Source: Piromyces finnis (taxonomy: Eukaryota > Neocallimastigomycota > Neocallimastigomycetes > Neocallimastigales > Neocallimastigaceae). From it: DNA of 54,539 bases. Where the stretch lies: positions 695,001 through 749,539 of the forward strand of contig MCFH01000025.1 in assembly GCA_002104945.1 (NCBI GenBank). The letters are read 5' to 3'. The position numbers and the translations under genes were made by a program. The notes under the pieces were generated by a model, which was not told the DNA's origin, did no database searches, and saw only the letters and a list, made by a program, of their open reading frames with translations. Positions 11,701 to 23,808 of this stretch are shown here, one piece after another; positions within the stretch are counted from its first letter, which is position 1; each line of letters opens with the position of its first letter.

Positions 11701-14178
11701 TTTATATTATTATATATATTATTGTTTGTCATGGTAAATGCTGTCTATGTATATATATATTTATTATATAAATAAAAAATAGGAAAAGAAGATATTTAAA
11801 ATGGATAGTATAATATTTTTATAAAAAATTTTTTTTTTTTAGTTTTTCTATCTATAGTTGTTAATATTTTTAATTTTAAAATGGTATAGTAAATTACTTT
11901 ATGTGAAATACATTGTATCGTTGGTCCATAAGAATCAATTCTATTAAAACTGGAATTATGGATGTCAATTTCATTAACTTTACCTTTTACTTTAATGAAA
12001 GATCCATTTAATACACAATTTTTGGTGTATAAATTATTTATTTGAAGTCGACTATTTATTGATTCATCAGAATCATATAACATAAAGGAAGATTCACCAC
12101 CATCTCCTGTACATGAAACATTATCTACTTCAATATTATTAAGGGTAATATTGTAATAAAGAAAATATAAAACAGCTTTTGAATTTGATATAATATTTTT
12201 AAATTTTATATTTTCAAATGTATATGAAGATTCTTTATTGAAAAGTTCATTGGTTACACTATCAATAATATATATTTATTAAATAAAATATATATTTATA
12301 TTTATATATTTTAAATATTTTTGAATAATTAATGATAATTAGGATTAGTATTTATACCGATATCTAAATAGAATTATTTTTATATTTTTTTTAAAGTTTA
12401 AAACTATTAATAGCATTAGATAATATTAAAATATTTACTTTAAATTCATAAATATTGTATCTTTTATAGAATAATTTGAAAGTTTTGAGTCTGATATTGC
12501 TGGAATTGAAAATTTTATATTCATATTTTTTATAATTGAATTTGATATTTCGGTTTTTGTTAGGTCACCATGAAAAAGTGTACAAGTTTCTGATGAAATT
12601 AATTAATTATTATTTAATAATGATATAGCGTGAAAAAGTATTATAAAACTATTGTTCTCTCTCTATTTTTTTTTCTTACTTGAAAATTCAGAGTTTTCAA
12701 TTGTTATTTTTTGATTTTTATGAATATGCCTTTTGACATAAAATAAATATCCATTTTCAGTTGTACAATTAGTAAAGGTTGAATTTTTAATACTAAATTT
12801 TATGTATTATAATATATATAATTTGTTAATGATAATATAAATATGTATGCTATAAAAATTATTTTTCAATATATATATTTTTTTTCTTAATAAAAACATA
12901 AGAATATTCTTTTCATCTATTACTCTAGTGTTAAACCAGTAGCATCAATCAAAGGAACTGAACTATTTATATTCTCGAAAACTGAATCTTTTATGCTTAA
13001 TTTATCTGTTGCAGAATTTGTATATAGAATTTTATATTCATTATTAATATTATTATTATTTATGGAAAAATAACCTTTTTTTTTTTATTATTGATGTAAA
13101 GTTCATTTTATGTAATTGTAAAAGATAAAAGATATACATAATTAATTAATAAATATCAACAATAACCAACCAACAATAATGATGGTTATAATAATAATAA
13201 TAGTAGTAAAAGTAAAAGTAATAAAAATAAAAATTGGTTAGATTAGAAATTTAGAAATATATTTAATTAAAAACTATAGTTAATATCCTATATTCATATT
13301 ATAATAGTTTTCATTATTACTATTTTCAAAGATAAAATGAGATAGATTTGATAAAAATATATAGTTGTTATTAATAAATATGCAATTTATTATTTTTATT
13401 GTAGAGCATTTATATAAATCCGGTTCTCTACTTTCATGTATGTGATAAGTCGATATAATTCTGTCACTATTATTACTTTAAGAATTAAATATTTTTTGGA
13501 AGTAATTTATCATTTAAAAAATTATTATTATATAACATTAAAAAAAAGGATAAATTGTATTAATAATTATATCATTTATCAACATTAAAAAAAAAAAAAA
13601 TAATAATAATATATGATATATATATATCATAATGCATACTAGAATTTGCAATTAATCATAGTTAATTGTGGTTCTTCCTGAGTTTTTTCATCACTTGGAA
13701 ATGTTACCGTTATTAATGAATATTTATTATCCGTAAATGTACAATTATTATATACAACTTGAAAATTGTCATTTTTAGCACTAAATCTAGTCATAAATTT
13801 ATTGTTTTGTCCTTTAGGATAAAAATTTTTTATAATTAGATTTTCAAATTTTACTATTTTTCCAGATACATTATAAAATCCTATAGAAAAAGGCCCCTTT
13901 TTATCCCATTTATAATCAAATACTGTTCCATTATTATTACCTAAAAATGTAATATTTGATAGAACAACTACTGATATATCAAAATTCGGATATTTTGACA
14001 TGTCATAGTAATCATCCACGAAATATAATACTAATTCATTGGAATCACCTTGATTCTCATTAATTATTTTTTCTAATTCATAAAAATTGCTATTATTTTT
14101 TATTTTAATTTCTTTTGTACTAACATGTAAAATATAGTGTAATATCATAAAATTGACAATAAGGAAATATCGAAACAT
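8787..14178 (-). CDS. Class C-type 7TM receptor with beta-helix and EGF-like ectodomain (11 exons)
   Basis: Proposed exons in transcript order: 14178-13640, 13475-13321, 13074-12924, 12792-12680, 12589-12439, 12258-11898, 11744-11593, 11431-10815, 10635-10299, 10018-9208, 9083-8787. All introns are GT..AG and all phases agree, giving 1227 residues. Residues 1-21 (MFRYFLIVNFMILHYIL...) look like a signal peptide. About 30-750 is repetitive Asn/Ile/Ser-rich sequence with strand-turn patterns and GGAIFI/GGAIYT/GGGIFI motifs, as in parallel beta-helix (POMP-like) repeats. About 795-855 is Cys-rich and ends in an EGF signature (CVCKEGWSGTKC). Seven hydrophobic segments follow, the last with FSWDKIYYIL, resembling the class C GPCR TM7 motif FxPKxYxIL. 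After it comes a short Cys-rich tail. Such receptors are known from anaerobic fungi and are thought to sense extracellular ligands, perhaps polysaccharides. Ligand and G-protein coupling are unknown. Exon edges are read by eye. Confidence 0.8.
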
Positions 14179-15622
14179 TTTTTTTCTTTTGTCTCTTTCA
14201 CTTTGTCTCTTATAAAAAATTCATATTAATATTAATATGAAATTAGAAAAACAAACAAATAAAGTAACCTTTCTTTTTTTTTAATGATAAAGTTTTTATA
14301 TATGTAGTTATTTCTATTTCTATCTTTTATTATTATCTTGACTAAGTCAAATTTTTTCTTTATTCTTTTTTGCAATTTTAAGATTTTTAAGGTTTACAAG
14401 AAAACAAAAACTAAAACATATGTATTTTTTTATTATATGGAAAAAGTACAATAAAAACTTTAAAAACTATTCAAAAGCTGCTCTTTTTTTTTTTTTTTTT
14501 CTATTTCAATTAATTATTGGAAAACAATTATTTCTATTTTTTCAAAAATAGAAAAAAGGTTATTGAAAACTATAAACATTAAAAAGTTATATATAAATTT
14601 TTATTTGTATTTGCTAATGAAATGCTAAAACTACAACCATACAACAACAACAACATCAACTACCATAACTACCGCCACTACCACACTACCACTACTACTA
14701 TTATTATTATTAATACTAGTATTATTATGTTATTAAATTTATTATCCTTTATTACCTTTACCACCACACCGTCTCCATTAATGTTACTAAATTTATAAAA
14801 GTATATAAAAATTTTTTGAATATGAATTATTACTTTTTTTTTTTTCTTTTTTAATCCTAAATAAATTTAAATTTGTTACTATTTTAAGGAATAACTATTA
14901 TAAAATTCACAAAACTTGACTTTTCATTATCTATTGTATTTTTACTAATGAAATATTCATGTAATCGGATTTACAATAGGATTATACATTCATTGAAAAT
15001 ATGTATGCATTTAAAGTTTATAAATATAAAAAAAAAAAAAATTTTTTTCCTGTTACGGCATAAAAATATATAAACTTTATAAAAAAAAAGTCACCATATT
15101 ATTTTAAAGTTATTTTTTTTCATTTCTTTTTATATAAACATAAAAAAAAAGATAAAATAAAATAAATATATTTCCTTTTATACACTTTTTTAAAGATTAT
15201 TTTTTTATTTTTTATTTTTTATTTAATTATATATATATATTACTTATTATTTTTAAAAAAAGAATAATATATTATTTTCATTCTTTATTGTAATTATTAA
15301 TTCATATTAATATATATATATATTAGAAAAAGTAATGTAATGTTATGGGTGTTTTAATTCTTATTAAGTATTATTATTAAATATTTTAATTTTTATTTTT
15401 TTATTTATTCATTTTTTTTTTTTTTTTGTATTGTTGTTTAGTTTTGACATTAAATAATAATTAACTTTGGATTAATGTAATTATTAACTATTCATTGAAA
15501 ATAATAATGCTTTTAAAATAGTAACATTATTAATTTTAAGTATTGTTTTACCTTATTATTAGTATTTTTATTATTATTATCTGTTTTTGTTGTCATTTCT
15601 GATTAATTTTTTTTCTCTTTTT

Positions 15623-15653
<31 letters not shown>

Positions 15654-16305
15654 CTTGTTGTTTTTGCTTCTTTTTTTTTTTTATTATTATTATTTTATTT
15701 TTTATTTTTGCTTTTATATTTGCTTGTTTGCATAAAGGGTTTTTATTATTATTATTATTATTATTATTAATAGCTATTGTGCTATCTTGTGTATATTTTT
15801 ATGTCTATATATATATAAAACTATTTCTTTTATTTATTAAAAATATTATTATGACATTTGTAACCTTGGTAGTATTTTTGTTGTTGTTGTTGTTGTTGTA
15901 AATGCATAATAATTTTTTAAAAAAAACGAGTTTTTCTTTTTTTTAATTTAATATATATTTTTTAAGAATTTTTTTTTCTTTTTCCTTATTCATTTTCCCT
16001 ATAATATATTATTTGTGTACAATGGTATAAATATATTTTAAAAAACTATTTATTCCATATTTAAAAAAAAATCTCTATCAATCTAATTTAGGGTTCAATT
16101 ATGAAAAGGATAAAGAATTTTCTTTTAAAAAATATAATTAATATATTGTATGTTATATTATTAAAAATTAATATATTATATATTATAAAAGTGTTTAGAA
16201 AAATAATTTAAGTTAAAAATTAGTTAAAAAAAAAAAAAGTGTGATTAAATCGAATTCAAATAAAGAATATAAAAATTATTTTTTGAATGATTTATTGTTT
16301 TTAAC
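14179..16305. other. Spacer between receptor and BAR gene
   Basis: Holds the receptor's upstream region, CAA/CTA-type microsatellites at about 14640-14710, many T runs, and (ATT)n and (GTT)n stretches. The Leu/Phe-only frame at 15587-15901 is a translation of T-rich repeats. I see no gene. Confidence 0.6.
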
Positions 16306-17332
16306 TTAACGTGGACCAAAACTAATATTTGAATTGATATGAGTATTTGGAAGAGAAGATGGAAGAGAATGTAAACTAACATTTTCTTCAGATGAAACAC
16401 TTTCATTATTAGTATGAATACTATCAATTTCAGAATCCTTTGGAGTTGGAAGAGCGAAAGCAGCAAAAGCAGCTTGATGGTAAAGTCTAATAGCATTATT
16501 AACAGTATCTAAATAATTTGGTAAATCAACTTGACGTTTTAATTCTAACATTTCAGCTTTTTCTTTAAGTTGAATCTTTAAATCAGCAAACTTTTTTCTT
16601 AAATCATCAAGATGACGTTCAGATTCTTCAATAATTGTTTTATCACTAAGATGTTCCATTGAACCTTCAACTTCATTTTTTAATCTATTTTTAGCATCAG
16701 CACAACATGAAGCATAAGATTGCATTTCAATTCTTACTTGATTGCAATGATTAATAGTTTCTTCAGTATCTTTAATAGCCTTAGTTAAAAATGTAGTTAA
16801 CCATTCTTCATAATTCTTTAATGGAACAATATATTTACTTAATTCTTTGTTATCTTTATTGAAAGAATCACTAAGTCTAATATAACGAATTCTTAAATCA
16901 ATGTCCTTGTCTTTAATAATGAAGAGATTAAATATTATTTAGAGTAAGAAGTTTAAAAAAAAAAATAAATTAATAAAAACTTTTTATTTTCCCAAGATTA
17001 TTATTTATTTTTTATTCTATACCTTCTCTACAACTTTCTTCAGAGAAAAGACTTGTTAAAGCTTGTTCAGCTTCGATAGAAGCAGTCATACTATCAATAA
17101 TTTTTTTAATAGATTTTTGAGAACCTTCAATAAATTTTTTTAAATTTTCAACTTTTTTGGTAGCTTCATCAACTTGACCATCAACCATTGGTGCAACACA
17201 TGTAGTGTTTTGTTTACGACCTAAAGTATTGTTGAAAGTATTTTGAATAGATTCCATAAAAGTTTGGCCTAAAATGGCCATCTTGAAACCAAATTTATTG
17301 TATGATTGTCTCTTTTCAGCTTTATTAGTCAT
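16306..17332 (-). CDS. BAR-domain-like protein (two exons)
   Basis: Exons 17332-17023 and 16910-16306 join in frame (GAA G|AC AAG) across a 112-bp intron to give 304 residues. The protein is almost entirely predicted helix with heptad-like Leu/Ile spacing. It includes IRLSDSFNKDNKELSKYIVPLK, broken as IRLSDSF and KELSKYI, then HLDDLRKKFADLK and LELKRQVDLPNYLD. It ends in a Ser-rich tail. Length, helical layout and an 'LP..L......Y..A..AF' ending fit fungal BAR proteins of the Gvp36/arfaptin kind, which bind and bend membranes at Golgi or endosomes. The family call rests on pattern recognition. The start at 17332 is preceded by A/T-rich non-coding sequence. Confidence 0.7.
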
Positions 17333-19848
17333 TTTTATTTATCTATTAATAAATATATATTCTATTATTTTCTATTTTACTTAATTATTTAATTCTATTT
17401 TTTAACTAAATATAAAATAGAAATGATAAAGAGTATACAGCATAATATATAAAGAGTAGAACATGAATATCGTTAGTTTTGTTATTTGAAACACTCATTA
17501 ATTTCTTTAAATTTAAATAAGCAAAAAATATATAATATATCCTTTTTTTATTGTTTATATTTATCATTTAAATTAATTCATGTATTATTCTTTTTTGTTT
17601 AATGTATTTTTATTTTATTTGTATGTATTTGCATACTTTTTATCTATTATTCACTCTTAATAAATTTCTTTATTTGTAGATATTGTTTATTTTAAAAAAA
17701 GCTAGCTTTATTGATTTATTTTTTTAAAAAAAATAAAAAAAAAAATACACTAAAATAAAAAAATAAAATATACTTTTACTGTTTTTGAAATTGCTATTTT
17801 ACTATAATAAATGAAAAAGGATAAACAGTGCAATAATAATTAAAATAATAAAAAGTGTTGGTTTTAACCTTTGAATTCTTACTTTTATTAACCCTTTATG
17901 TTTATTTATTATATAATAATAATACTTTTTTTTTTAAAAAAAAAAAGCAAAAAAGTTGACGTCTCTTCCTTTTTATATAATAATTTTTTTAATCTATTTA
18001 ATTTGTTTCACCTCCAAAAATTGTTTAATATTCTTTTTTTTATTATTAAATAAAGTTTAATTTTAATTTAATCAAATGGATATTAAATTTATTTTTAATA
18101 TATTATATCATTTTTCTATTAAAAAAAAAAAAGTAGTTGATTAGGATGTGAGGATGAAAGATTTATAATAAGAAAAAAAAAAGAAAAAGATGAATAAAGA
18201 AAGGTAGAATGAGTGTACTATTAATAAAGAAAAAGAAATAAAATTATAAAAGTAAAATAAATGCATACTAAAAATTTATTTATTGAAAAAAGTCAATTTT
18301 AATACAGAGGGTTAGAATTTCTGTAGCCAAATTTAGCAGGTTTTTTTATGGTGTACCAATAAATAAGAAAGTTTAATTTGTGTAATTTTTGATTTATTCA
18401 CTAAAAAAATTATAAGCCATTTGCTAAATTAAGCTCAGAGCCGTTAACATTACTTCAAAGTTTACCATAATAACAATTAAAATAATTCTCATTATGATAT
18501 TAAATGAAACTTAAGAATATAATATTCTAATATAATGTGTTGTATTATTATTAATTACTTTTTAGACCAGACTTGTACCTTTCTTAAAAATCAAAATTAT
18601 CAAAAAATTGTATGAAGCTATTCTAAAGTCAATTGAATTATAATTGCCCGAATATATTAAAAGATGTAAATAATATAATTAATATATTATAGATAAAAGT
18701 TATATTTAAATACTAGGAATTTAATTTAAAGTTGCAGAAATTATTTAATTAAAATAATTCAATATAAAAACAATATATATTAATATATATTCAATATACT
18801 CCACTCATATATTAAAAAAAAGAAAAAAATTTTTTGAGATAGAAATATTAAAAAATTATTAAATCAAATTTAATTATCTATAATATATATTAGAATATAC
18901 TATAATATATTTCATAATTAATTATATGGAATATTTTACATTAAAAAAAAATTAATGTGTATTATTTTGTTAAAATGAAATAATTTTATTTATTAATATT
19001 TTTTAGTTTTAATATTTTGTGTAACATTTAATTTCTTATTTAAAAATGGTATAACCTAACCAAAAGAAAAATTTTCAACTAGACAGTAAGCTTTTTTTTT
19101 GTAACTCCGCTAGTTCCCTTGTTTTAAAATAGTAATTCTAATAATAGACATAATAACGGCAATGATAATCGCAATATTAAATAATAAAAGCAGTAATAGA
19201 CATAATATATATAAGTAATTGAATTACTAAATAATAAATAAATAATAAATTCTGAAATGGATAAAAAAGAATAAAGCTTAATTATGACATATTTTCTTTT
19301 TTTTTTTTTTTAATTGCTATAATAATAAAATGTATTATTGCTACGTTAATATATATTTATGTTGGGTATATAAAATTCTACTTTTTTCATATTTCTATAG
19401 ATAAATAGATATAATATATATGTTTAATTAACAAATATAAAAATATTATCAATTATTTAAACAATAAATATTAATATTATTGACTTCTATAAAACTGAGC
19501 TAATGTTTTTTTTTTATTAAAGTTTGCATCAATATTATAATATATAATATTTTCATGATTTCTTTCTTCCAATAGAATATTTCTTCATTCTATTAAACCA
19601 TATTTAACGTTACTAAAGAGTATTAAAATAATAATTATTTTTTAAAATATATATAAGAGATAGTATTGAATATTAAATAGTAAATAATAAATTCATTGGT
19701 TTTAGAATAAATATAAATCTATACTTTAATAAAATTACTATTTCTTATGGTAGTCGATTTATTATAAATTCTAATACAAGTTTTCAATTTATAAAATAAA
19801 AGCCATTAAAAAGCTTTAATAGTTATAAAAATATTTTACAAGATATAA
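17333..19848. other. Long AT-rich spacer
   Basis: Upstream region of the BAR-like gene followed by about 2 kb of A/T-rich DNA. The stretch near 18300-18480 has slightly higher GC and an imperfect inverted pair (AAATTTAGCAGG and CCATTTGCTAAATT). No gene found. Confidence 0.5.
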
Positions 19849-20013
19849 TTAGGATTATCAAATGTTGATTGCTTTAGATACTTGGATTATCTCCAATGTG
19901 CTTATATGACTAACGAATTTAATATAAAATATGGTAGTGTTAGAAATAAAACAAGAAACTGTATTAATTTATAGGAAAGTGCAAAAAAAGAATGTCAAGC
20001 TCGTCCAAATTAA
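19849..20013 (+). pseudogene. Possible relic of a Cys-rich coding exon
   Basis: A frame of about 42 residues with three Cys (NVDCFRYLDYLQCAYMTNEF...) ends at TAG 19972-19974. The same frame then continues ESAKKECQARPN to a second stop at 20011-20013. Composition is protein-like and unlike the surrounding A/T repeats, but there is no start codon, no convincing splice structure and no recognised family. Confidence 0.25.
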
Positions 20014-20102
20014 TATATTAATATATGAGTAAATATTTTTTAAAAATATATATTTAAAAATAACTTATTTTTAATATTAATAATTTTTTATGTAGCAGTA
20101 GC

Positions 20103-20416
20103 ATATCATACATCATACTTTATAAATATAAAACTTTTTGCCTGTCTAGTAAAGTCAGCATAAATACCATTTATATATAATATTTTTTTTCTTTTATTTT
20201 TTGTATAAACCGATACTTTTAAAGAACTAGTGCTTGAATGGGAAAAGGAGATAGCTTGACTTCTGTACTAGTTCTTTAGTAATACCAACTTTTGATATAG
20301 TTTTAGGTTTGTAATAAAAAAAAGTTTTATAAATTTTTGTCTAATAATTCAGGTTTAAAAAATAAAATTCCTAGGCAAAAAATTTTATATTTATAAAGTA
20401 TGATGTATGATATATT
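20103..20416. mobile_element. MITE-like element with long terminal inverted repeats
   Basis: Positions 20103-20143 and 20374-20416 are inverted copies of one another over about 41-43 nt with one clear mismatch. The shared core is ATATCATACATCATACTTTA and so on. A second inverted pair, AAAGAACTAGT...ACTAGTTCTTT, sits inside at about 20220-20277. No ORF. A short nested-palindrome element of this shape fits a MITE, although I cannot define a target duplication. Confidence 0.6.
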
Positions 20417-21262
<846 letters not shown>

Positions 21263-22105
21263 ATGCTAAAAGTATTTTATTTTTATAGTAAATACAATAC
21301 AATAATGGGATATTTACTTGTAAAAAAGCAATTTAAAAAAGATGTTTCAAGATTAATTACTGAAAATCAATTACCTGATAAAGAGGTTTTTTCAGAAAAT
21401 GATTTTTCACATTTACCTTCTATTATACAAAAATATATAATAAATTGTGGGTATATAGGAACGCCAAAGATGTCATATCTTACAATGAAATACAAAAATG
21501 TTGATTTTTCACAAGGTAGGAAAGGACCAAACTTGAAAATTGACTATACTCAATATAATTTTATAAAGGAACCAAGTAGAATGGCATTTATTGATAGTAG
21601 TATGTTTGGTATTCCTTTTGAAGGTTATGATTATTATGAAAACGGAGTTGGTGGTATGAAAGGTGTTATTGCGAAAATAATAACATTATTTAATCAAAAA
21701 GGGGAAGAAATGGATAAAGCTTGCTTAGCAACATTTCTTGCTGAATGTTTCTTCGCTCCAACTATTTTATTACAAGACTATATCGAATTTGAGGAAATAA
21801 ATGACCATCAAGTTCGTGGCACTATCAAATATAAAGAACAAACAGCAAGCGGTATTTTTACTTTTAATGAAAATTTCGAAATGATTTCATTTACAACAAA
21901 AGATAGAGCTGCTACTGGTACTGATGGTAGTATGGAATACATACCATGGTCAGCTCTTTGTAGCGATTATCAAGTAGCAAAGAATGGAATAAAATATCCT
22001 GTAAAATTCCAAGCTGTCTGGAACTATCCTGATGACAATTTTATTTACTTTGATGGTGTTATTCATGACATATCTTATGGATTCGAAAATAAAAATAATA
22101 GCTGA
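21263..22105 (+). CDS. DUF6544-like (DUF6920) protein, probably of bacterial origin
   Basis: An intronless ORF of 280 codons. An in-frame Met at 21305 (MGYLLVKKQF) is the more likely start, giving 266 residues, because the first 14 residues come from A/T-rich leader. The pattern matches a bacterial family as I remember it: an early LPSIIQKYI segment, a GTPKM..L.MKYK strand, YYENGVGGM, GEEMDKA..ATFLAECFFAPTILLQ, then a late IKYPVKFQAVWNYP and a closing strand with FDGVIHDISYGF. The function of the family is unknown. No signal peptide or membrane segment is obvious. A single exon from a mostly bacterial family in a rumen-type fungus suggests horizontal transfer. Codon use is ordinary A/T-rich, so any transfer is not recent. 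Confidence 0.6.
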   Translation: MLKVFYFYSKYNTIMGYLLVKKQFKKDVSRLITENQLPDKEVFSENDFSHLPSIIQKYIINCGYIGTPKMSYLTMKYKNVDFSQGRKGPNLKIDYTQYNFIKEPSRMAFIDSSMFGIPFEGYDYYENGVGGMKGVIAKIITLFNQKGEEMDKACLATFLAECFFAPTILLQDYIEFEEINDHQVRGTIKYKEQTASGIFTFNENFEMISFTTKDRAATGTDGSMEYIPWSALCSDYQVAKNGIKYPVKFQAVWNYPDDNFIYFDGVIHDISYGFENKNNS

Positions 22106-22708
22106 ATACTTTTATATATTAAAAAAATTATAATAATTCTTATATTTAAAAATTAAATAAGAATTAAGCAGTTAATTTCAATAAACTATCAAAAAAATAA
22201 ATAAATAAATTAAAATATTAATACATATTATCTATGAATAATAAATAAATATATTAATAAAGAATTAAATATTATTAACTTACAATTTCCATATCTCCTT
22301 AAATATATATATGGATATTAAGTTACATAAAAGTAAATGTTTTAAATAACAATATATTATTTTATTTAACATAATATCCTATCATCTAATAAATAACTTT
22401 TTCTTTTTTCCCTCTCCAAAACTTATTAATAATATTATACTCTTAAATAATTTTTATTTTAATTTTAAATTTTAATTGTTCAATTTTAATATTATATGTA
22501 GATAGATAAAAACATAACTATATCTATAGTATTTATGCTTAATAAAATTTATAGATTATCATTATCTTTTTATAAAATCTATGGTAAAATAAAATATTAA
22601 TATGCTGTTTTAATCATAACGGTATATTTTATAATTTATTTTTATTTTATTTAATTTTTATCTTTTATATATCATATACCAACACCGATAAAAAAAACAA
22701 AATTAAAA
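22106..22708. other. Spacer before tRNA-Trp
   Basis: A/T-rich, with the T-rich Pol III terminator region of tRNA-Trp at its right end (minus-strand T runs at 22705-22708 and 22690-22697). No gene seen. Confidence 0.7.
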
Positions 22709-22780
22709 TGGAGAGTGAGTGATTCGAACACCCAACCTTCCGCTCTGGAGGCGGACGCGCTACCGTTGCGCCAACCCTCC
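22709..22780 (-). tRNA. tRNA-Trp (anticodon CCA)
   Basis: A 72-nt cloverleaf on the minus strand. Acceptor GGAGGGT pairs with ACTCTCC and the discriminator is A. The anticodon arm is TCCGC-CTCCAGA-GCGGA with CCA at 34-36, and the T loop is GGTGTTCGAATC. The mature 5' end is 22780. It is the anchor for the LTR stack: the solo LTR starts 13 bp upstream of it. Confidence 0.95.
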
Positions 22781-22792
22781 TTTTTTGATAAT

Positions 22793-23286
22793 TGTAAGAA
22801 ATATTTGTGGCCATAAGTTTGCCCACAAATATTTCAATTGAAACCATATATTCTGGTCACCATTTATTGGCCAAATATATGCATAACCATATATTAATGG
22901 TTATTAATTAAATAGGAAGTTTATTTGCTTTACCCAATCAAGTGGTAAAGAAAATAAACTCATATAGTTAAATAGTATAGTCAAAACCAACGTTAAATAC
23001 TTTAGCGTTAGTATTAAAGTAAATTAATAGCTATAATAATAATTAATGTATATAATTATAACTAATAAATAAAAGATAATAATTATAATAATTATTTAAG
23101 TAAATAATATTTCATATTAATATTTATTGTGTTATATTTATTTTTGTGTTATAATATTTATTTTAGTTCTTTTATTATTTTTTATAAAACTTTATTTAGT
23201 TATTAACTCGTATAGAGAGGTAATAACTAACTTAATTAACTTGTTATATTTAACTTATTAACTAACATATATAAAAACCTTTTACA
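22793..23286 (+). mobile_element. Solo LTR of the E1 family
   Basis: 494 bp, TGTAAGAA...TTTTACA, flanked by the 5-bp duplication ATAAT (22788-22792 and 23287-23291). Same family as E1's LTRs but in the opposite orientation and with noticeable substitutions and small indels. With E1's left LTR it forms an inverted repeat of about 1 kb. Confidence 0.9.
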
Positions 23287-23291
23287 ATAAT

Positions 23292-23787
23292 TGTAAAAGG
23301 TTTATTATAATATTAGTTAATAGGTTATTAAATTAGTTAATTAAGTTAGTTATTACCTCTCTATACGAGTTAATAACTAAATAAAGTTTTATAAAAAATA
23401 ATAAAAGAAGGAAAATAAATATTATAACACTAAAATAAATATAAACACTTATATAAATATTTTATGAAATAACTTTTACTTAAATAATTATATTTTAATT
23501 ATATCTTTTATTTATTAATTATAATTATCTACATTAATTATTATTATAGTTATTAATTTACTTTAATACTAACGCTAAAGTATTTAACGTTAGTTTTGAC
23601 TATACTATTTAACTATATGAGTTTATTTTCTTTACCACTTGATTGGGTAAAGCAAATAAACTTCCTATTTAATTAATAACCATTAATATATGGTTATGCA
23701 TATATTTGGCCAATAAATGGTGACCAGAATATATGGTTTCAATTGAAATATTTGTGGGCAAACTTATGGCCACAAATATTTCTTACA
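23292..23787 (-). repeat. E1 3' LTR (left copy)
   Basis: 496 bp, TGTAAAAGG...TTCTTACA on the plus strand. Confidence 0.95.
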
Positions 23788-23800
23788 ATGCCCCCCTAAG
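23788..23800 (-). promoter_or_regulatory. E1 polypurine tract
   Basis: On the minus strand TTAGGGGGGCAT directly precedes the 3' LTR, the position of the plus-strand primer. Confidence 0.7.
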
Positions 23801-23808
23801 GAGAAAAC

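Noticed and set aside
15587-15901. 104-codon Phe/Leu frame that looks like a membrane protein
   Set aside because: Made of T-rich, ATT and GTT simple repeats. The hydrophobic look is a composition effect.
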